Source: Microbacterium fluvii
GTDB lineage: Bacteria; Actinomycetota; Actinomycetes; Actinomycetales; Microbacteriaceae
DNA: 64,000 bases
Direction of reading: 5' to 3'
Assembly (NCBI RefSeq): GCF_025515205.1
Contig: NZ_JAOPFX010000003.1
Coordinates: 347,945-411,944 of the forward strand
A program made the position numbers and the translations under genes. How positions within the stretch are numbered: the stretch's first letter is position 1; the number at the start of each line of letters is the position of its first letter. This document shows, piece after piece, positions 47,243 through 57,339 of this stretch. A model generated the notes under the pieces. It was not told the DNA's origin. It saw nothing but the letters and a program-made list of their open reading frames with translations, and ran no database searches.

Positions 47243-47346
47243 GAGATCAGGAGTTTCGGCCGAGACAGGTCGTTCGGCCGCGGAACGACCTGTGCCGGTG
47301 AGATCACCTGATCTGGCAGAGGGGATGCGGCGAGATCACCTGATCT
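47243..47346. repeat. Nested inverted repeat and tandem 14-bp palindromes upstream of argH
   Basis: AGATCAGG (47244-47251) pairs with CCTGATCT (47307-47314), enclosing a perfect 10-bp hairpin, CAGGTCGTTC (47266-47275) and GAACGACCTG (47283-47292). The palindrome AGATCACCTGATCT occurs twice, at 47301-47314 and 47333-47346, 32 bp apart, which is about three helical turns. The rest of the gap between 47204 and 47416 has only short CTCGCCCGTGCC repeats. Confidence 0.75.
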
Positions 47347-47404
47347 GGCGGAGTGAGGCGCGTCGGCCCTGCCGCGACCGGCGGATGCCGCGGCCACGCG
47401 CGGA

Positions 47405-48847
<1,443 letters not shown>

Positions 48848-48877
48848 CGGCGGGGCGGATGCTGCCGCCTCGCGCTC

Positions 48878-50494
48878 TCAGAGGCTGAGGCCGACCAGCG
48901 ACAGCAGGAACACCCACACGCAGATGTAGACCAGCATCCACAGGCTGTACTTGATGGATGCCCGCAGGATATCGCTCTCGCGGCCGGCCAGCCCCACCGC
49001 TCCGGCGGCGATCGCGATCGACTGCGGCGAGACGATCTTGGCGACCGCGCCGCCCGACGTGTTCGCGGCGACCAGCAGCGTGGGGTCGACCCCGATGTGC
49101 TGCGCCGTGATGCTCTGCAGCTGCGCGAAGAGGGTGTTGTTGTTGACCACCGACCCGGTGATGAACACGCCGAACCAGCCGATGATGGGCGAGAACAGCG
49201 GGAAGAGCGCCCCGGCGCCGGCCAGGGCGTTGGCGATGCTCGCCGAACCCCCGGAGTAGTTCGCGATGTTGGCGACGATGAGGATCAGCGCGATCAGCAG
49301 CAGTGCCTCCCACAGCTGCCGCACGGTGGCCACGAGTTCGTCCCAGAGCTGCCTGCCGTTCAGCTGGGGCGTCGTGAAGAAGGTGATCAGCACCGCGATG
49401 AGGATCGCGGTTCCGGTGGCGGAGATCGGCGCCCAGTCCCACGTGGCGGTGGTGGCGGCATCCTTCCCCGCCGGAACGATCACGCCCGTCACGCCGGGGA
49501 TGGGGATCTTGAAAACGAGGGCTTCGAGCGGCCCGCCGGCGGCGAACAGCGCCTTGAACCACGGGATCGACCACACGAAGATGACCGCCGTGAGGATGTA
49601 GAAGGGGCTCCACGCGACGACCACCTCGCCGAACTCCTGCTTGACGGGAGCCGGAGGCTCGCCGCCGTCTTCGCGGAAGACGCGGGAGGGCTTCCATGCG
49701 CGACTGATCATGAAGACGACGACCATGCCCACGAGTCCCGGCAGGATGTCGGCGAGTTCGGGGCCGAGGGTGATGAGGATCAGCGCCTGCGCCGCGTTGT
49801 AGGCGATGCTGACGCCGAGCACCATCGGAAGGGTCTCGCGCAGCCCCTTGACGCCGTCGAGGATCACGACCAGCAGGAACGGTGTCACGAACGACAGCAG
49901 CTGCAGCACGAGGACCATCTGGAAGCTCAGCGCCATGACGTCGACTTCGCCGACCTGCGCGCCGACGATCACGGGGATGCCGATCGCACCGTACGCGCCG
50001 GCGGCCACATTGGCGACGAGGCAGATCATGGCGGCCTTGACCGGACGGAACCCGAGCTGCACGAGCAGGGCCGCGCAGATGGCGATCGGCACCCCGAATC
50101 CCGCGGCGCCCTCGAGGAAGGCGCCGAAGCAGAACGCGATCAGCAGCACCTGCACCCGCTGGTCGGGGGAGACGCTCGAGATCGAGGTGCGGATGATGTC
50201 GAAGCGTCCGCTGGCGACGGTCAGCCGATAGAGCCAGACGGCCATGATGATGATGTAGGCGATCGGCCAGATCGCGGTGAGAAGGCCCAGGAGTCCGGCG
50301 CCGGCGACCGAGGGCACCGGCATCCCGAACGGCCACATCGCGATGACGATCTGCAGCACGACGGCGATGAGGCCGGCGACGATGCCGCGCAGCTTGAAGA
50401 CGACGAGACAGATCAGGAACACGAGGATCGGGATGATCGCGACGAGCGCCGAGACCCAGAGCTGGCCGACCGGGTCGATGTCCTGCTGCCACAT
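48878..50494 (-). CDS. L-lactate permease (LctP family)
   Basis: A 538-residue transporter with about 13 membrane helices. It shows typical LctP features: LIAFCFGAFLEGAAGFGVPI near residues 112-132, FLICLVVFKLRGIVAGLIAV at the start, and VNNNTLFAQLQSITAQHIGV and LVAANTSGGAVAKIVSPQSI in the second half. It should take up lactate or glycolate with protons. The ATG at 50494 has GAAAGG 8 nt upstream. No lactate dehydrogenase gene is adjacent, so the physiological role is inferred from family only. Confidence 0.93.
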   Translation of the reverse strand: MWQQDIDPVGQLWVSALVAIIPILVFLICLVVFKLRGIVAGLIAVVLQIVIAMWPFGMPVPSVAGAGLLGLLTAIWPIAYIIIMAVWLYRLTVASGRFDIIRTSISSVSPDQRVQVLLIAFCFGAFLEGAAGFGVPIAICAALLVQLGFRPVKAAMICLVANVAAGAYGAIGIPVIVGAQVGEVDVMALSFQMVLVLQLLSFVTPFLLVVILDGVKGLRETLPMVLGVSIAYNAAQALILITLGPELADILPGLVGMVVVFMISRAWKPSRVFREDGGEPPAPVKQEFGEVVVAWSPFYILTAVIFVWSIPWFKALFAAGGPLEALVFKIPIPGVTGVIVPAGKDAATTATWDWAPISATGTAILIAVLITFFTTPQLNGRQLWDELVATVRQLWEALLLIALILIVANIANYSGGSASIANALAGAGALFPLFSPIIGWFGVFITGSVVNNNTLFAQLQSITAQHIGVDPTLLVAANTSGGAVAKIVSPQSIAIAAGAVGLAGRESDILRASIKYSLWMLVYICVWVFLLSLVGLSL

Positions 50495-50606
50495 GGCGGA
50501 GGGCCTTTCTCGCTGACCCCCTATCCGGGGGCGGATGCGGGTAGCGTATCGACCGCGAGAGGGTGGGGGGAAGCACCCCGAGGTGGTGTCTCGGCAGAAG
50601 GTTCTT

Positions 50607-50644
50607 GCTTATATTCTTCAGAGATAAGCGATATGCTTATGCCG
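50607..50644 (+). promoter_or_regulatory. satD-type promoter with three alternating half-sites
   Basis: GCTTAT (50607-50612), ATAAGC (50624-50629) and GCTTAT (50635-50640) form two inverted repeats sharing the middle half-site; ATAAGC-GATAT-GCTTAT is a compact palindrome. The -10 TATGCT (50632-50637) overlaps the last half-site and lies 6 nt before the GTG start. This is the layout of an autoregulatory operator. Confidence 0.6.
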
Positions 50645-51276
50645 TGATCACTCCCGTCATCGCCGACATCGTCGGCTCGAGACAGCTGCCCGACCGGAGT
50701 TCGGCGCAGGCGCTTCTCGACACGGCACTCGCGCAGGTCGACGCCGATCTGCCCGGCGCGGTCCGTGCGCTCCGACCCATCGTCGGCGACGAGCTGCAGG
50801 GGCTTTACCCCTCGCTGCCGCACGCCATGGCGACGACTCTGCTGCTGCGGCTGGCCCTGCCCGACGGCGTCGAATGCCGCTTCGGAGTGGGTATCGGAGC
50901 CGTAGGAGAGGTGCCTTCCGCCGCCGGCGGGATCGCGGAGGGCCCGGGGTGGTGGGCGGCGCGCGCGGCGATCGACACCGTGCACGCACTGCAGTCCCGT
51001 GCGGTGCCGGGGGCGCGCACGTGGGTCGCCGCAGCCGCGCAGGCCGATGCCGACGCCGCCGCGAGTGCGGCGAACGCCTACCTGCTCGCACGCGATCAGC
51101 TCGTCTCGGACATGACCGAGCGCACGCGGCGGCTCGTCTACGGACGCTGTCTGGGGGCGACCCAGTCCGATCTGGCAGCCGGTGAGGGGATCACCCAGTC
51201 GGCGGTCTCGCAGGCGCTGGCGACGTCGGGCGCGGGCGCCGTGGTGGAGGGGTTCCGGCTGCTCGTCGCGCAGTGA
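50644..51276 (+). CDS. SatD-family protein with C-terminal helix-turn-helix
   Basis: A 210-residue protein. The N-terminus VITPVIADIVGSRQLPDRSS is the SatD hallmark; a nucleotidyl-cyclase-like central part follows (VGDELQGLYPS, ECRFGVGIGAV). The last 50 residues contain a helix-turn-helix, GATQSDLAAGEGITQSAVSQAL. The function of SatD proteins is not established; the HTH and the palindromic half-sites at its own promoter suggest DNA binding and autoregulation. It converges with a membrane-protein gene 7 bp away, which in related genomes often lies beside satD. Confidence 0.78.
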   Translation: MITPVIADIVGSRQLPDRSSAQALLDTALAQVDADLPGAVRALRPIVGDELQGLYPSLPHAMATTLLLRLALPDGVECRFGVGIGAVGEVPSAAGGIAEGPGWWAARAAIDTVHALQSRAVPGARTWVAAAAQADADAAASAANAYLLARDQLVSDMTERTRRLVYGRCLGATQSDLAAGEGITQSAVSQALATSGAGAVVEGFRLLVAQ

Positions 51277-51283
51277 CGGCGGC

Positions 51284-51889
51284 TCACCACAGTGCGAGGT
51301 GCACGAGGCCGCCGGCGAGACCGGCCCACAGCAGGCTGGCGAGGGTGCCGATGATGAAGCGCTCGCGCGCCTCGGGGCCGGCCAGCTCCGAGAAGCGGCC
51401 GATGCCCTTGATCGCGACGATCACGGCGATGGCCTCCGGGAATCCCGCGACGATCGCGACGACCGTGCCGAGGCGCTCGAGATACCCGATCGTCCGGCCG
51501 CCGCGCAGCACGGCGCGCTCTGTGGTCCCGTCGGATGCGGGGGTGGCGGCATCCGACGAGGCGACGGGCACGACGATGCCGCCGTCTTCGGTCTCGCGCA
51601 CGCGGCCGCCGGTCGCGATCTCGAGCACGCGGCGGGTGACCGGATTGCCGCCAACGACCCCGATGGCGACGCCCAGGAGCGCGACCATGAGTCCGACCAC
51701 GAGGGGCACGTTGACCGGGGCGACCGCCACGACCACGAGGGCGAGCACCAGAAGGCCGGTCGCGATCAGCAGCGGGATGCTGCCGGGCGAGCGCATGCTC
51801 AGCACGATCAGCACCAGCACCCCGCACAGCGACAGGAACAGGTAGATCGACAGCACGGCGACGGCGATGACCTCCGGGGAGAACAGCAT
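51284..51889 (-). CDS. Membrane protein of unknown function next to the SatD gene
   Basis: A 201-residue protein with about five helices: an N-terminal LSIYLFLSLCGVLVLIVLS, two more before residue 85, a charged loop (VRETEDGGIVVPVASSDAAT) and two near the C-terminus (VVAIVAGFPEAIAVIVAIKG). I recognise no catalytic motif. It is convergent with the SatD gene with 7 bp between the stop codons. A CAGACT hexamer 6 nt before the ATG at 51889 may give a leaderless mRNA. Pairing with SatD is suggested by proximity only. Confidence 0.7.
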   Translation of the reverse strand: MLFSPEVIAVAVLSIYLFLSLCGVLVLIVLSMRSPGSIPLLIATGLLVLALVVVAVAPVNVPLVVGLMVALLGVAIGVVGGNPVTRRVLEIATGGRVRETEDGGIVVPVASSDAATPASDGTTERAVLRGGRTIGYLERLGTVVAIVAGFPEAIAVIVAIKGIGRFSELAGPEARERFIIGTLASLLWAGLAGGLVHLALW

Positions 51890-51934
51890 GGCGTCAGTCT
51901 GGCATGGGCCCCGCGCGGTGTCAGGGAACGCCGA

Positions 51935-51968
51935 AGCGGCCGGACACCCCCAAGGATGCCCGGCCGCT
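51935..51968 (-). terminator. Hairpin terminator after the adhesin gene
   Basis: A 9-bp stem, AGCGGCCGG (51935-51943) and CCGGCCGCT (51960-51968), 15 bp past the stop codon of the minus-strand adhesin gene. Confidence 0.75.
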
Positions 51969-51982
51969 CAGCGTCAGACCGC

Positions 51983-54973
51983 TCAGGCGGTCTTGCGGCG
52001 CACCACCAGCAGGGTGATGCCGGAGGCCAGCGCGATGCCGATTCCGGCGAGCAGCACGCGGATGGCGGCGGAGAAGTCCGCCCCGGTCGCGGCCAGCTCG
52101 GTCGTCGAGTCATCGGCGACCACGGAGTCCCCACCCACCTCGTTGGCGGTATAGGTGTTCGTCACCACGATGCTCGACACCTCGTCGGCGCCGATCACCG
52201 CCTGCTCCCACGCCGAGACCACGAGGGTCACGGAGTCGTTGGCGCCGTCTGCCGTCTCGGTCACCGTGACCACGGTGCCGGCGGGGATGCCGGTGATCGC
52301 GGTCGTGGTGGATCCGGTCGTGCCGGCGGGGATGATGATGTCCTGCTCGAGGCCGTTGCTGCCCGAGACGTGGAGCACCACGTCGTCCTGCAGCCCGGCG
52401 CCGGTGCCGTCGATCAGCTTGGTGACCACGAGCGAGCCCGGGCGGGCGTCGTACGTGTTCACGAGTGTGATCTGGGCGACCTCTTCGGCCGACACCACGG
52501 CGGTGTCGCCCTCGGTGACCGTCACGCTCACCAGGTGGTTCGCGCCGTCGACCGTCTCGGTCACGGTCACGACCGTGCCGACCGGGACATCTTCGATGAG
52601 CGTCGCCACGTCGCCGGTGGAGCCGGCGGGAATGACGACCACCTGGTCGAGAGTCGTGATGCCGGTCTGGGGCATGACGCCCGTGACCTGCAGCTCGATG
52701 TCGCTCTGCGCGCCCGCACCCTCACCGTCGATCGTCTTGACGACCTCGATGGAGCCGCGGATGTGCTCGTAGGTGTTGGTCAGCTCCAGCTGGGTGACCT
52801 CGTGCGCCTCCACCGTGATGGGGTCTCCGCCGGTCACTTCGACCTCGACGAAGCCGTTGGCCCCGTTCGAGGTCTCGGTGATCGTGACGATCGTGCCCGC
52901 GGGCAGGATCTCGTCGAGGTAGGCCCGGTATTCGCCGGTGGTCCCCGCGGGGATCGTGATCTCCTGCTCGAAGCCGTTGTCGCCGGTCACGAGCAGCACG
53001 ATGTCGTCCTGCAGCGCCGCGCCCTCGCCGTCGATGGTCTTGACGACCTCGACGGTGCCGTACGCGACGACGGTGTTGACGACCTCGATGGTGTTCGCGC
53101 CGACGCCGAGCTCGTGCTCGGCCGTGACGCCGGTCTCGCCCTCGATCACGGTGGCGACCGCGACGGTCTCGGTGGAGCCGTTCTGGGTCTCGGTGATCGT
53201 GACGACGGTGCCGATCGGCAGCCGCTCGATGACGAGCTTGCTGTAGTCACCCGCAGCCGCGTTCGCCGGGATGGTCATCGAGCCGACGACCTCCGAGTCG
53301 ACCAGCGCGTCGATGACGATCTCGCCCTGATCGCCGGCACCGGGGCCGGTGATCGTCTTGTCGAGCGTCAGCGAACCATAAGCGCTGTAGGTGTTGGTGA
53401 CCGTGACCGTGTTGACACCGTCTTCGATCTCGATCGTCTGCGGTGCGGTCGAAGAGACCTCCACCCAGGTGCTCTGGCCGGTGACCGGCTCGGTGACGGT
53501 GACGATCGCGCCGACCGGCACGTCGTCGATGACCGTCTGCACCGTTCCGGTCTTGCCGGCTGCGATGTCGATGGTCTGCGTCGAGACCTCGCCGTCGACG
53601 TCGATCTCCACCTTCAGCTGGATCGCGTCCTGGTAGCCGCCGTCGCCCGCGATGACCTTGTCGATCACGAGCGAACCCACGTGGGTGTAGTCGTTCGTCA
53701 GCGACGCGGTGTTGACGTCGCCCTTCTTGATCGTCACCTTCTGGGTGCCGGATGCATCCACCACGACGTGCCCGTTGTCTCCGGTGCTCGTCTCGGTGAT
53801 CGTCACGACGGTGCCGACCGGGATGCGGGTGAACTCCTTCGAGTAGGGGTCCGCCTCGCTGCCCGCGGGAATCGTCCAGGTCTTGTCGAGACCGTTGTCG
53901 CCCTTCACGCTGATGACGATGTCGCTCTGCAGTCCCGCGCCGTTGCCCGTGATCGTCTTGTCGATCGTGAGCGAGCCGAACTGCGTGAACCGCGCGGTCG
54001 CCTCGGCGCTCGTCTTCATCGTGACCTGCTGGGCCAGGATGAGCTTCTGCCCGCTCTGCGCCGACGTGTTGCCGGTGTAGAGCCAGGCGCTGCCGCCGGG
54101 CACGGTCACCGAGCCGGTGGCGGTGAGGGTGGCGCTGGTCGCGTCGCCGATCGCCTCCAGCCAGATCTGCGTGCCCACGGGGACGGAGGCGCCGTTGGAC
54201 ACCGGCTGCGTGCCGGCGGCGTCACGGTACATCGTGGCACCCGACGCGGTCACGGTCACGTTCCCGCTCGAGCCGCTGACCGTGAACGGACCGGCGAGCT
54301 CGTCGGCCATCACGGTCGTGTTCACACCGTCGATCGACAGCGTCGGTGCGATGGGCTCGGACATGGGTCCGGCCACCATGACGGCGTTGACGATCGCAGC
54401 GGTGTACGAGCGGATGCTGTCGTTCGAGGCGAGCACGTAGCCGTCGCTGAAATACCAGATCGCCGCCTGCACCGCTGCGGCCTTCTGATTGCTGGTCAGG
54501 CCGGCCGGCGCGCTGGTGTTCGGGTAGTACTCGTTGAGGATCCGTGCGACGTAGCCCGAGTGCGTGACATTCGCCTCCGACCAGGTGCCGAGCTCGTACT
54601 CGTATCCCGTGCTCGTCGGCGTGTTGATGTCGATGCAGTACAGGTTGAACGTCGTCCCCGAGCTGCTCTTCGCCTCGATGAGTCCGGCCCACGAACGAGA
54701 GCTGGAGTTGTATCCGCTGCTCGGAATGCTCGCGGGGTAGGTCGCGGTCGTGCTCGGCACGACAACGGATCCGCCACCCGATCTCGGAGTGGCGCCCGTG
54801 ACGTTCTGGCCGGTCTCGTAGCCGGTGACCGTGATCGTGTCGTCGACGGTCTCTTCGGCCGCGCTGGCGGGCACGGCTCCGGTGAGGGTGAGTGCCACGG
54901 CGGCGAGAACCGCCGTGATCGATTGCAGAAGACCCCTCTTCTTCCTTCTGCTGCTGGATTGCTTCGCGCTCAT
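51983..54973 (-). CDS. Thioester-domain surface adhesin with six DUF5979 repeats and an LAATG sorting signal
   Basis: A 996-residue wall-anchored protein. The signal peptide (residues 1-39) ends ASAA. The Cys-Gln thioester (TQXA) domain spans about 45-230, with Cys113 in NLYCIDINTP and Gln169 in AAAVQAAIWYF, the pair that forms the internal thioester used for covalent attachment. A beta-rich linker domain follows, then six DUF5979 repeats (about 335-940), each beginning like GSLVVTKLIDGTGAGLQ and ending near GTVVTVTET. The C-terminus has LAATG (960-964), a membrane helix and an RRK tail, a class E sortase signal. The ATG at 54973 follows GGGAGGT. No sortase gene is in the window. Confidence 0.92.
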   Translation of the reverse strand: MSAKQSSSRRKKRGLLQSITAVLAAVALTLTGAVPASAAEETVDDTITVTGYETGQNVTGATPRSGGGSVVVPSTTATYPASIPSSGYNSSSRSWAGLIEAKSSSGTTFNLYCIDINTPTSTGYEYELGTWSEANVTHSGYVARILNEYYPNTSAPAGLTSNQKAAAVQAAIWYFSDGYVLASNDSIRSYTAAIVNAVMVAGPMSEPIAPTLSIDGVNTTVMADELAGPFTVSGSSGNVTVTASGATMYRDAAGTQPVSNGASVPVGTQIWLEAIGDATSATLTATGSVTVPGGSAWLYTGNTSAQSGQKLILAQQVTMKTSAEATARFTQFGSLTIDKTITGNGAGLQSDIVISVKGDNGLDKTWTIPAGSEADPYSKEFTRIPVGTVVTITETSTGDNGHVVVDASGTQKVTIKKGDVNTASLTNDYTHVGSLVIDKVIAGDGGYQDAIQLKVEIDVDGEVSTQTIDIAAGKTGTVQTVIDDVPVGAIVTVTEPVTGQSTWVEVSSTAPQTIEIEDGVNTVTVTNTYSAYGSLTLDKTITGPGAGDQGEIVIDALVDSEVVGSMTIPANAAAGDYSKLVIERLPIGTVVTITETQNGSTETVAVATVIEGETGVTAEHELGVGANTIEVVNTVVAYGTVEVVKTIDGEGAALQDDIVLLVTGDNGFEQEITIPAGTTGEYRAYLDEILPAGTIVTITETSNGANGFVEVEVTGGDPITVEAHEVTQLELTNTYEHIRGSIEVVKTIDGEGAGAQSDIELQVTGVMPQTGITTLDQVVVIPAGSTGDVATLIEDVPVGTVVTVTETVDGANHLVSVTVTEGDTAVVSAEEVAQITLVNTYDARPGSLVVTKLIDGTGAGLQDDVVLHVSGSNGLEQDIIIPAGTTGSTTTAITGIPAGTVVTVTETADGANDSVTLVVSAWEQAVIGADEVSSIVVTNTYTANEVGGDSVVADDSTTELAATGADFSAAIRVLLAGIGIALASGITLLVVRRKTA

Positions 54974-55201
54974 TGCAGCACCTCCCAGTGGTAGGCGCGA
55001 GCCGAATGGCGCCGAATCGATTCGGGTCGATGCGACGTCACCACGGCAGGGCATCGGGTTATGCCCACTGCTTCGGTCTCATCAGCTTCTCATCTGTTGT
55101 CCGACCACAAAGAATCGGGCTGTGGAAACCTCACACTCGGGAGCGTTCCCACAGCATCGGATTGGATCGCCCGTGTTTGGTGTACCTATTACTCCCGCTG
55201 A
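54974..55201. promoter_or_regulatory. Divergent intergenic region between the adhesin gene and tyrS
   Basis: This 228-bp gap is richer in A+T than its surroundings. It holds a perfect 14-bp palindrome, CCGAATCGATTCGG (55012-55025), about 40 bp before the adhesin start, a plausible operator, and a second inverted repeat, GCTGTGG (55119-55125) and CCACAGC (55149-55155). No convincing adhesin -10 element was identified. Confidence 0.5.
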
Positions 55202-55215
55202 TAGCCTGAAGCGCG
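55202..55215 (+). promoter_or_regulatory. -10 element of tyrS (leaderless)
   Basis: TAGCCT (55202-55207), 7 nt, GTG start at 55215. Confidence 0.55.
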
Positions 55216-56525
55216 TGTCCGAAACCGTCGTGAGCGCCCTCGCGCCCGCCAACGACCCCACCTTCGAGAACGTGTGGGACGAGATCGTGTGGCGTGGCCT
55301 GGTGCACGTGTCCACCGACCAGGAGGCGCTGCGCGCCCTGCTCTCGGGCGACCCGATCACGTACTACTGCGGCTTCGACCCGACAGCGCCGAGCCTGCAC
55401 CTGGGCAATCTCGTGCAGCTGCTGCTGCTGCGCCGGCTGCAGCTGGCAGGCCACAAGCCGCTCGGTCTCGTCGGCGGATCGACGGGACTCGTCGGCGATC
55501 CGCGGCCGACCGCCGAGCGCACCCTCAACACCAAGGAGACGGTCGGTGAGTGGGTCGCGATCCTCCGCGGCCAGGTCGAGCGCTACCTGAGTTTCGAGGG
55601 CGACAACGCCGCGCGCATCGTCAACAACCTCGACTGGACGGCGCCGATGAGCGCCATCGACTTCCTCCGAGAGATCGGCAAGCACTACCGCGTCGGCACG
55701 ATGCTCAAGAAAGACGCCGTCAGTGCGCGCCTGAACTCCGAGGCCGGCATCAGCTACACCGAGTTCAGCTACCAGATCCTGCAGGGCATGGACTTCCTCG
55801 AGCTCCACCGCCAGTACGACTGCGTGCTGCAGACCGGCGGCAGCGACCAGTGGGGCAACCTCACCAGCGGCACCGATCTCATCCACCGCGTCGAGGGGCG
55901 GTCGGTGCACGCCATCGGCACGCCCCTGATCACCAACAGCGACGGCACCAAGTTCGGCAAGAGCGAGGGCAACGCCATCTGGCTCGACCCCGAGATGTGC
56001 AGCCCCTACCGCATGTACCAGTTCTGGCTCAATACCGACGACGCCGACGTGATCTCGCGACTGAAGATCTTCACGTTCCTCACGCGCGCCGAGATCGACG
56101 AGTACGAACGACTGGTGGCCGACGAGCCCTTCCGGCGTGCGGCGCAGAAGCGTCTCGCGCTCGAGGTGACCACGACCGTGCACGGCGCGGATGCTGCCGC
56201 CTCCGCCCGCGCCGCGTCCGAGGCGCTGTTCGGCCAGGGCGACCTCACCTCGCTCGACGCGCAGACCCTGCGCACGGCACTCGAGGAGCTGCCCAACGCT
56301 GCGGTGCCCGCGGGCGCGACGGTCGTGCAGGCCCTCGTCGACACGGGGCTGGTCGCCAGCCTCGGCGAGGCCCGGCGCGCCATCGGCCAGGGTGGGGTGT
56401 CGCTCGACGGAGCGCGCGTCGACGACGAGGCCGCGGTGGTGCACGGCGGCCTCCCCGGCGGCGTGTCGGTGCTGCGCCGCGGCAAGAAGACGCTCGCGGG
56501 GCTCTTCGTGACCTCGGCCGCCTGA
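55215..56525 (+). CDS. tyrS: Tyrosine-tRNA ligase
   Basis: A 436-residue class I synthetase. The HIGH-type motif is HLGNL in CGFDPTAPSLHLGNLVQLL, the KMSKS-type loop is KFGKSEGNAIWLD, and QTGGSDQWGNLTSGTDLI binds tyrosine and tRNA. A C-terminal S4 RNA-binding domain covers about residues 365-430 (LGEARRAIGQGGVSLDGARV). The GTG at 55215 fits the leaderless -10; a second GTG at 55230 is possible. The next gene starts 6 bp after its stop. Confidence 0.96.
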   Translation: MSETVVSALAPANDPTFENVWDEIVWRGLVHVSTDQEALRALLSGDPITYYCGFDPTAPSLHLGNLVQLLLLRRLQLAGHKPLGLVGGSTGLVGDPRPTAERTLNTKETVGEWVAILRGQVERYLSFEGDNAARIVNNLDWTAPMSAIDFLREIGKHYRVGTMLKKDAVSARLNSEAGISYTEFSYQILQGMDFLELHRQYDCVLQTGGSDQWGNLTSGTDLIHRVEGRSVHAIGTPLITNSDGTKFGKSEGNAIWLDPEMCSPYRMYQFWLNTDDADVISRLKIFTFLTRAEIDEYERLVADEPFRRAAQKRLALEVTTTVHGADAAASARAASEALFGQGDLTSLDAQTLRTALEELPNAAVPAGATVVQALVDTGLVASLGEARRAIGQGGVSLDGARVDDEAAVVHGGLPGGVSVLRRGKKTLAGLFVTSAA

Positions 56526-56531
56526 GCCGCG

Positions 56532-57335
56532 GTGCCGTTCACTCCCAGTCACGCGGTCGTCGCGCTGCCGTTCGTGCGGACGCCCTTGATCGCCCCCGCG
56601 ATCGCGGTCGGTGCCATGGCGCCCGACCTGCCGCTGTTCGTCCGAGGAACGCCCCTCACCTACGACGCGACGCACACGAACGTCGTGGTCGGCGCACTGG
56701 TGGCCCTCGTGCTCTATGCCGGGTGGTACCTGCTGCTGCGGCCTGCCGTGCGTGAACTGTCGCCGACCTGGCTCGCCCGTCGGCTGCCGGAGGAGTGGGA
56801 TGCCGGCGCCGTCGCGACCTGGAACGGCATCCGCGCCCCGCGCCCCGGCGCCCGCCACGCCGTCTGGCGCGCGCTGTATCCGCTGACGCTCGCGATCTCG
56901 CTCATGCTGGGGGTCATCTCGCACATCGCGTGGGACGCGTTCACCCATGAGGGGCGGGCAGGGGTGGGACTCGTCCCCGCGCTCGACGAGCAGTGGGGGC
57001 CGCTCCTCGGATACAAGTGGCTGCAGTACGGCTCGGGCGTGCTGGGTCTGGTGGTTCTGGCGATCGCCGGCGCCGTGTGGCTGGCCGGCCGGGAGGCGGC
57101 GGCATCCGTCGATCGCCTCATCGCGCCCGCGGTGCGCGTGCTCTGGTGGGGCGCACTGCCCCTGGCTCTCATCGCCGCGTGGGTGATCGGCCTCGCCGTC
57201 TATGGGCCGCTCACCGCTGTGTGGACGCCCGCCCACCTGGCCTATCGCGTGCTGCCGCCCGCCGTCGCGGTGTGGGGCATGGCGACTCTCGCGCTGTGCG
57301 TCGCGGTCGTCGTGCGTCGCCGCCGACGCGGTTGA
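56532..57335 (+). CDS. DUF4184 family membrane protein
   Basis: A 267-residue protein with about six helices. The N-terminus VPFTPSHAVVALPFVRTPL with AVGAMAPDLPLFVR, and SLMLGVISHIAWDAFTHEGR, match DUF4184; the conserved His and Asp residues (SH, APD, SHIAWD, FTHE) resemble the metal-dependent hydrolase fold of YdjM/PA-phosphatase-like membrane families, but no activity is known. The GTG at 56532 is 6 bp after tyrS, so cotranscription is likely. Confidence 0.82.
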   Translation: MPFTPSHAVVALPFVRTPLIAPAIAVGAMAPDLPLFVRGTPLTYDATHTNVVVGALVALVLYAGWYLLLRPAVRELSPTWLARRLPEEWDAGAVATWNGIRAPRPGARHAVWRALYPLTLAISLMLGVISHIAWDAFTHEGRAGVGLVPALDEQWGPLLGYKWLQYGSGVLGLVVLAIAGAVWLAGREAAASVDRLIAPAVRVLWWGALPLALIAAWVIGLAVYGPLTAVWTPAHLAYRVLPPAVAVWGMATLALCVAVVVRRRRRG

Positions 57336-57339
57336 GCGC

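Noticed and set aside
51182..54994. A 1,270-codon open frame on the plus strand opposite the adhesin gene
   Set aside because: It is an antisense shadow produced by high GC at third positions; composition is His/Arg/Asp-rich, there is no start signal, and the minus-strand reading has clear domains and a sorting signal.
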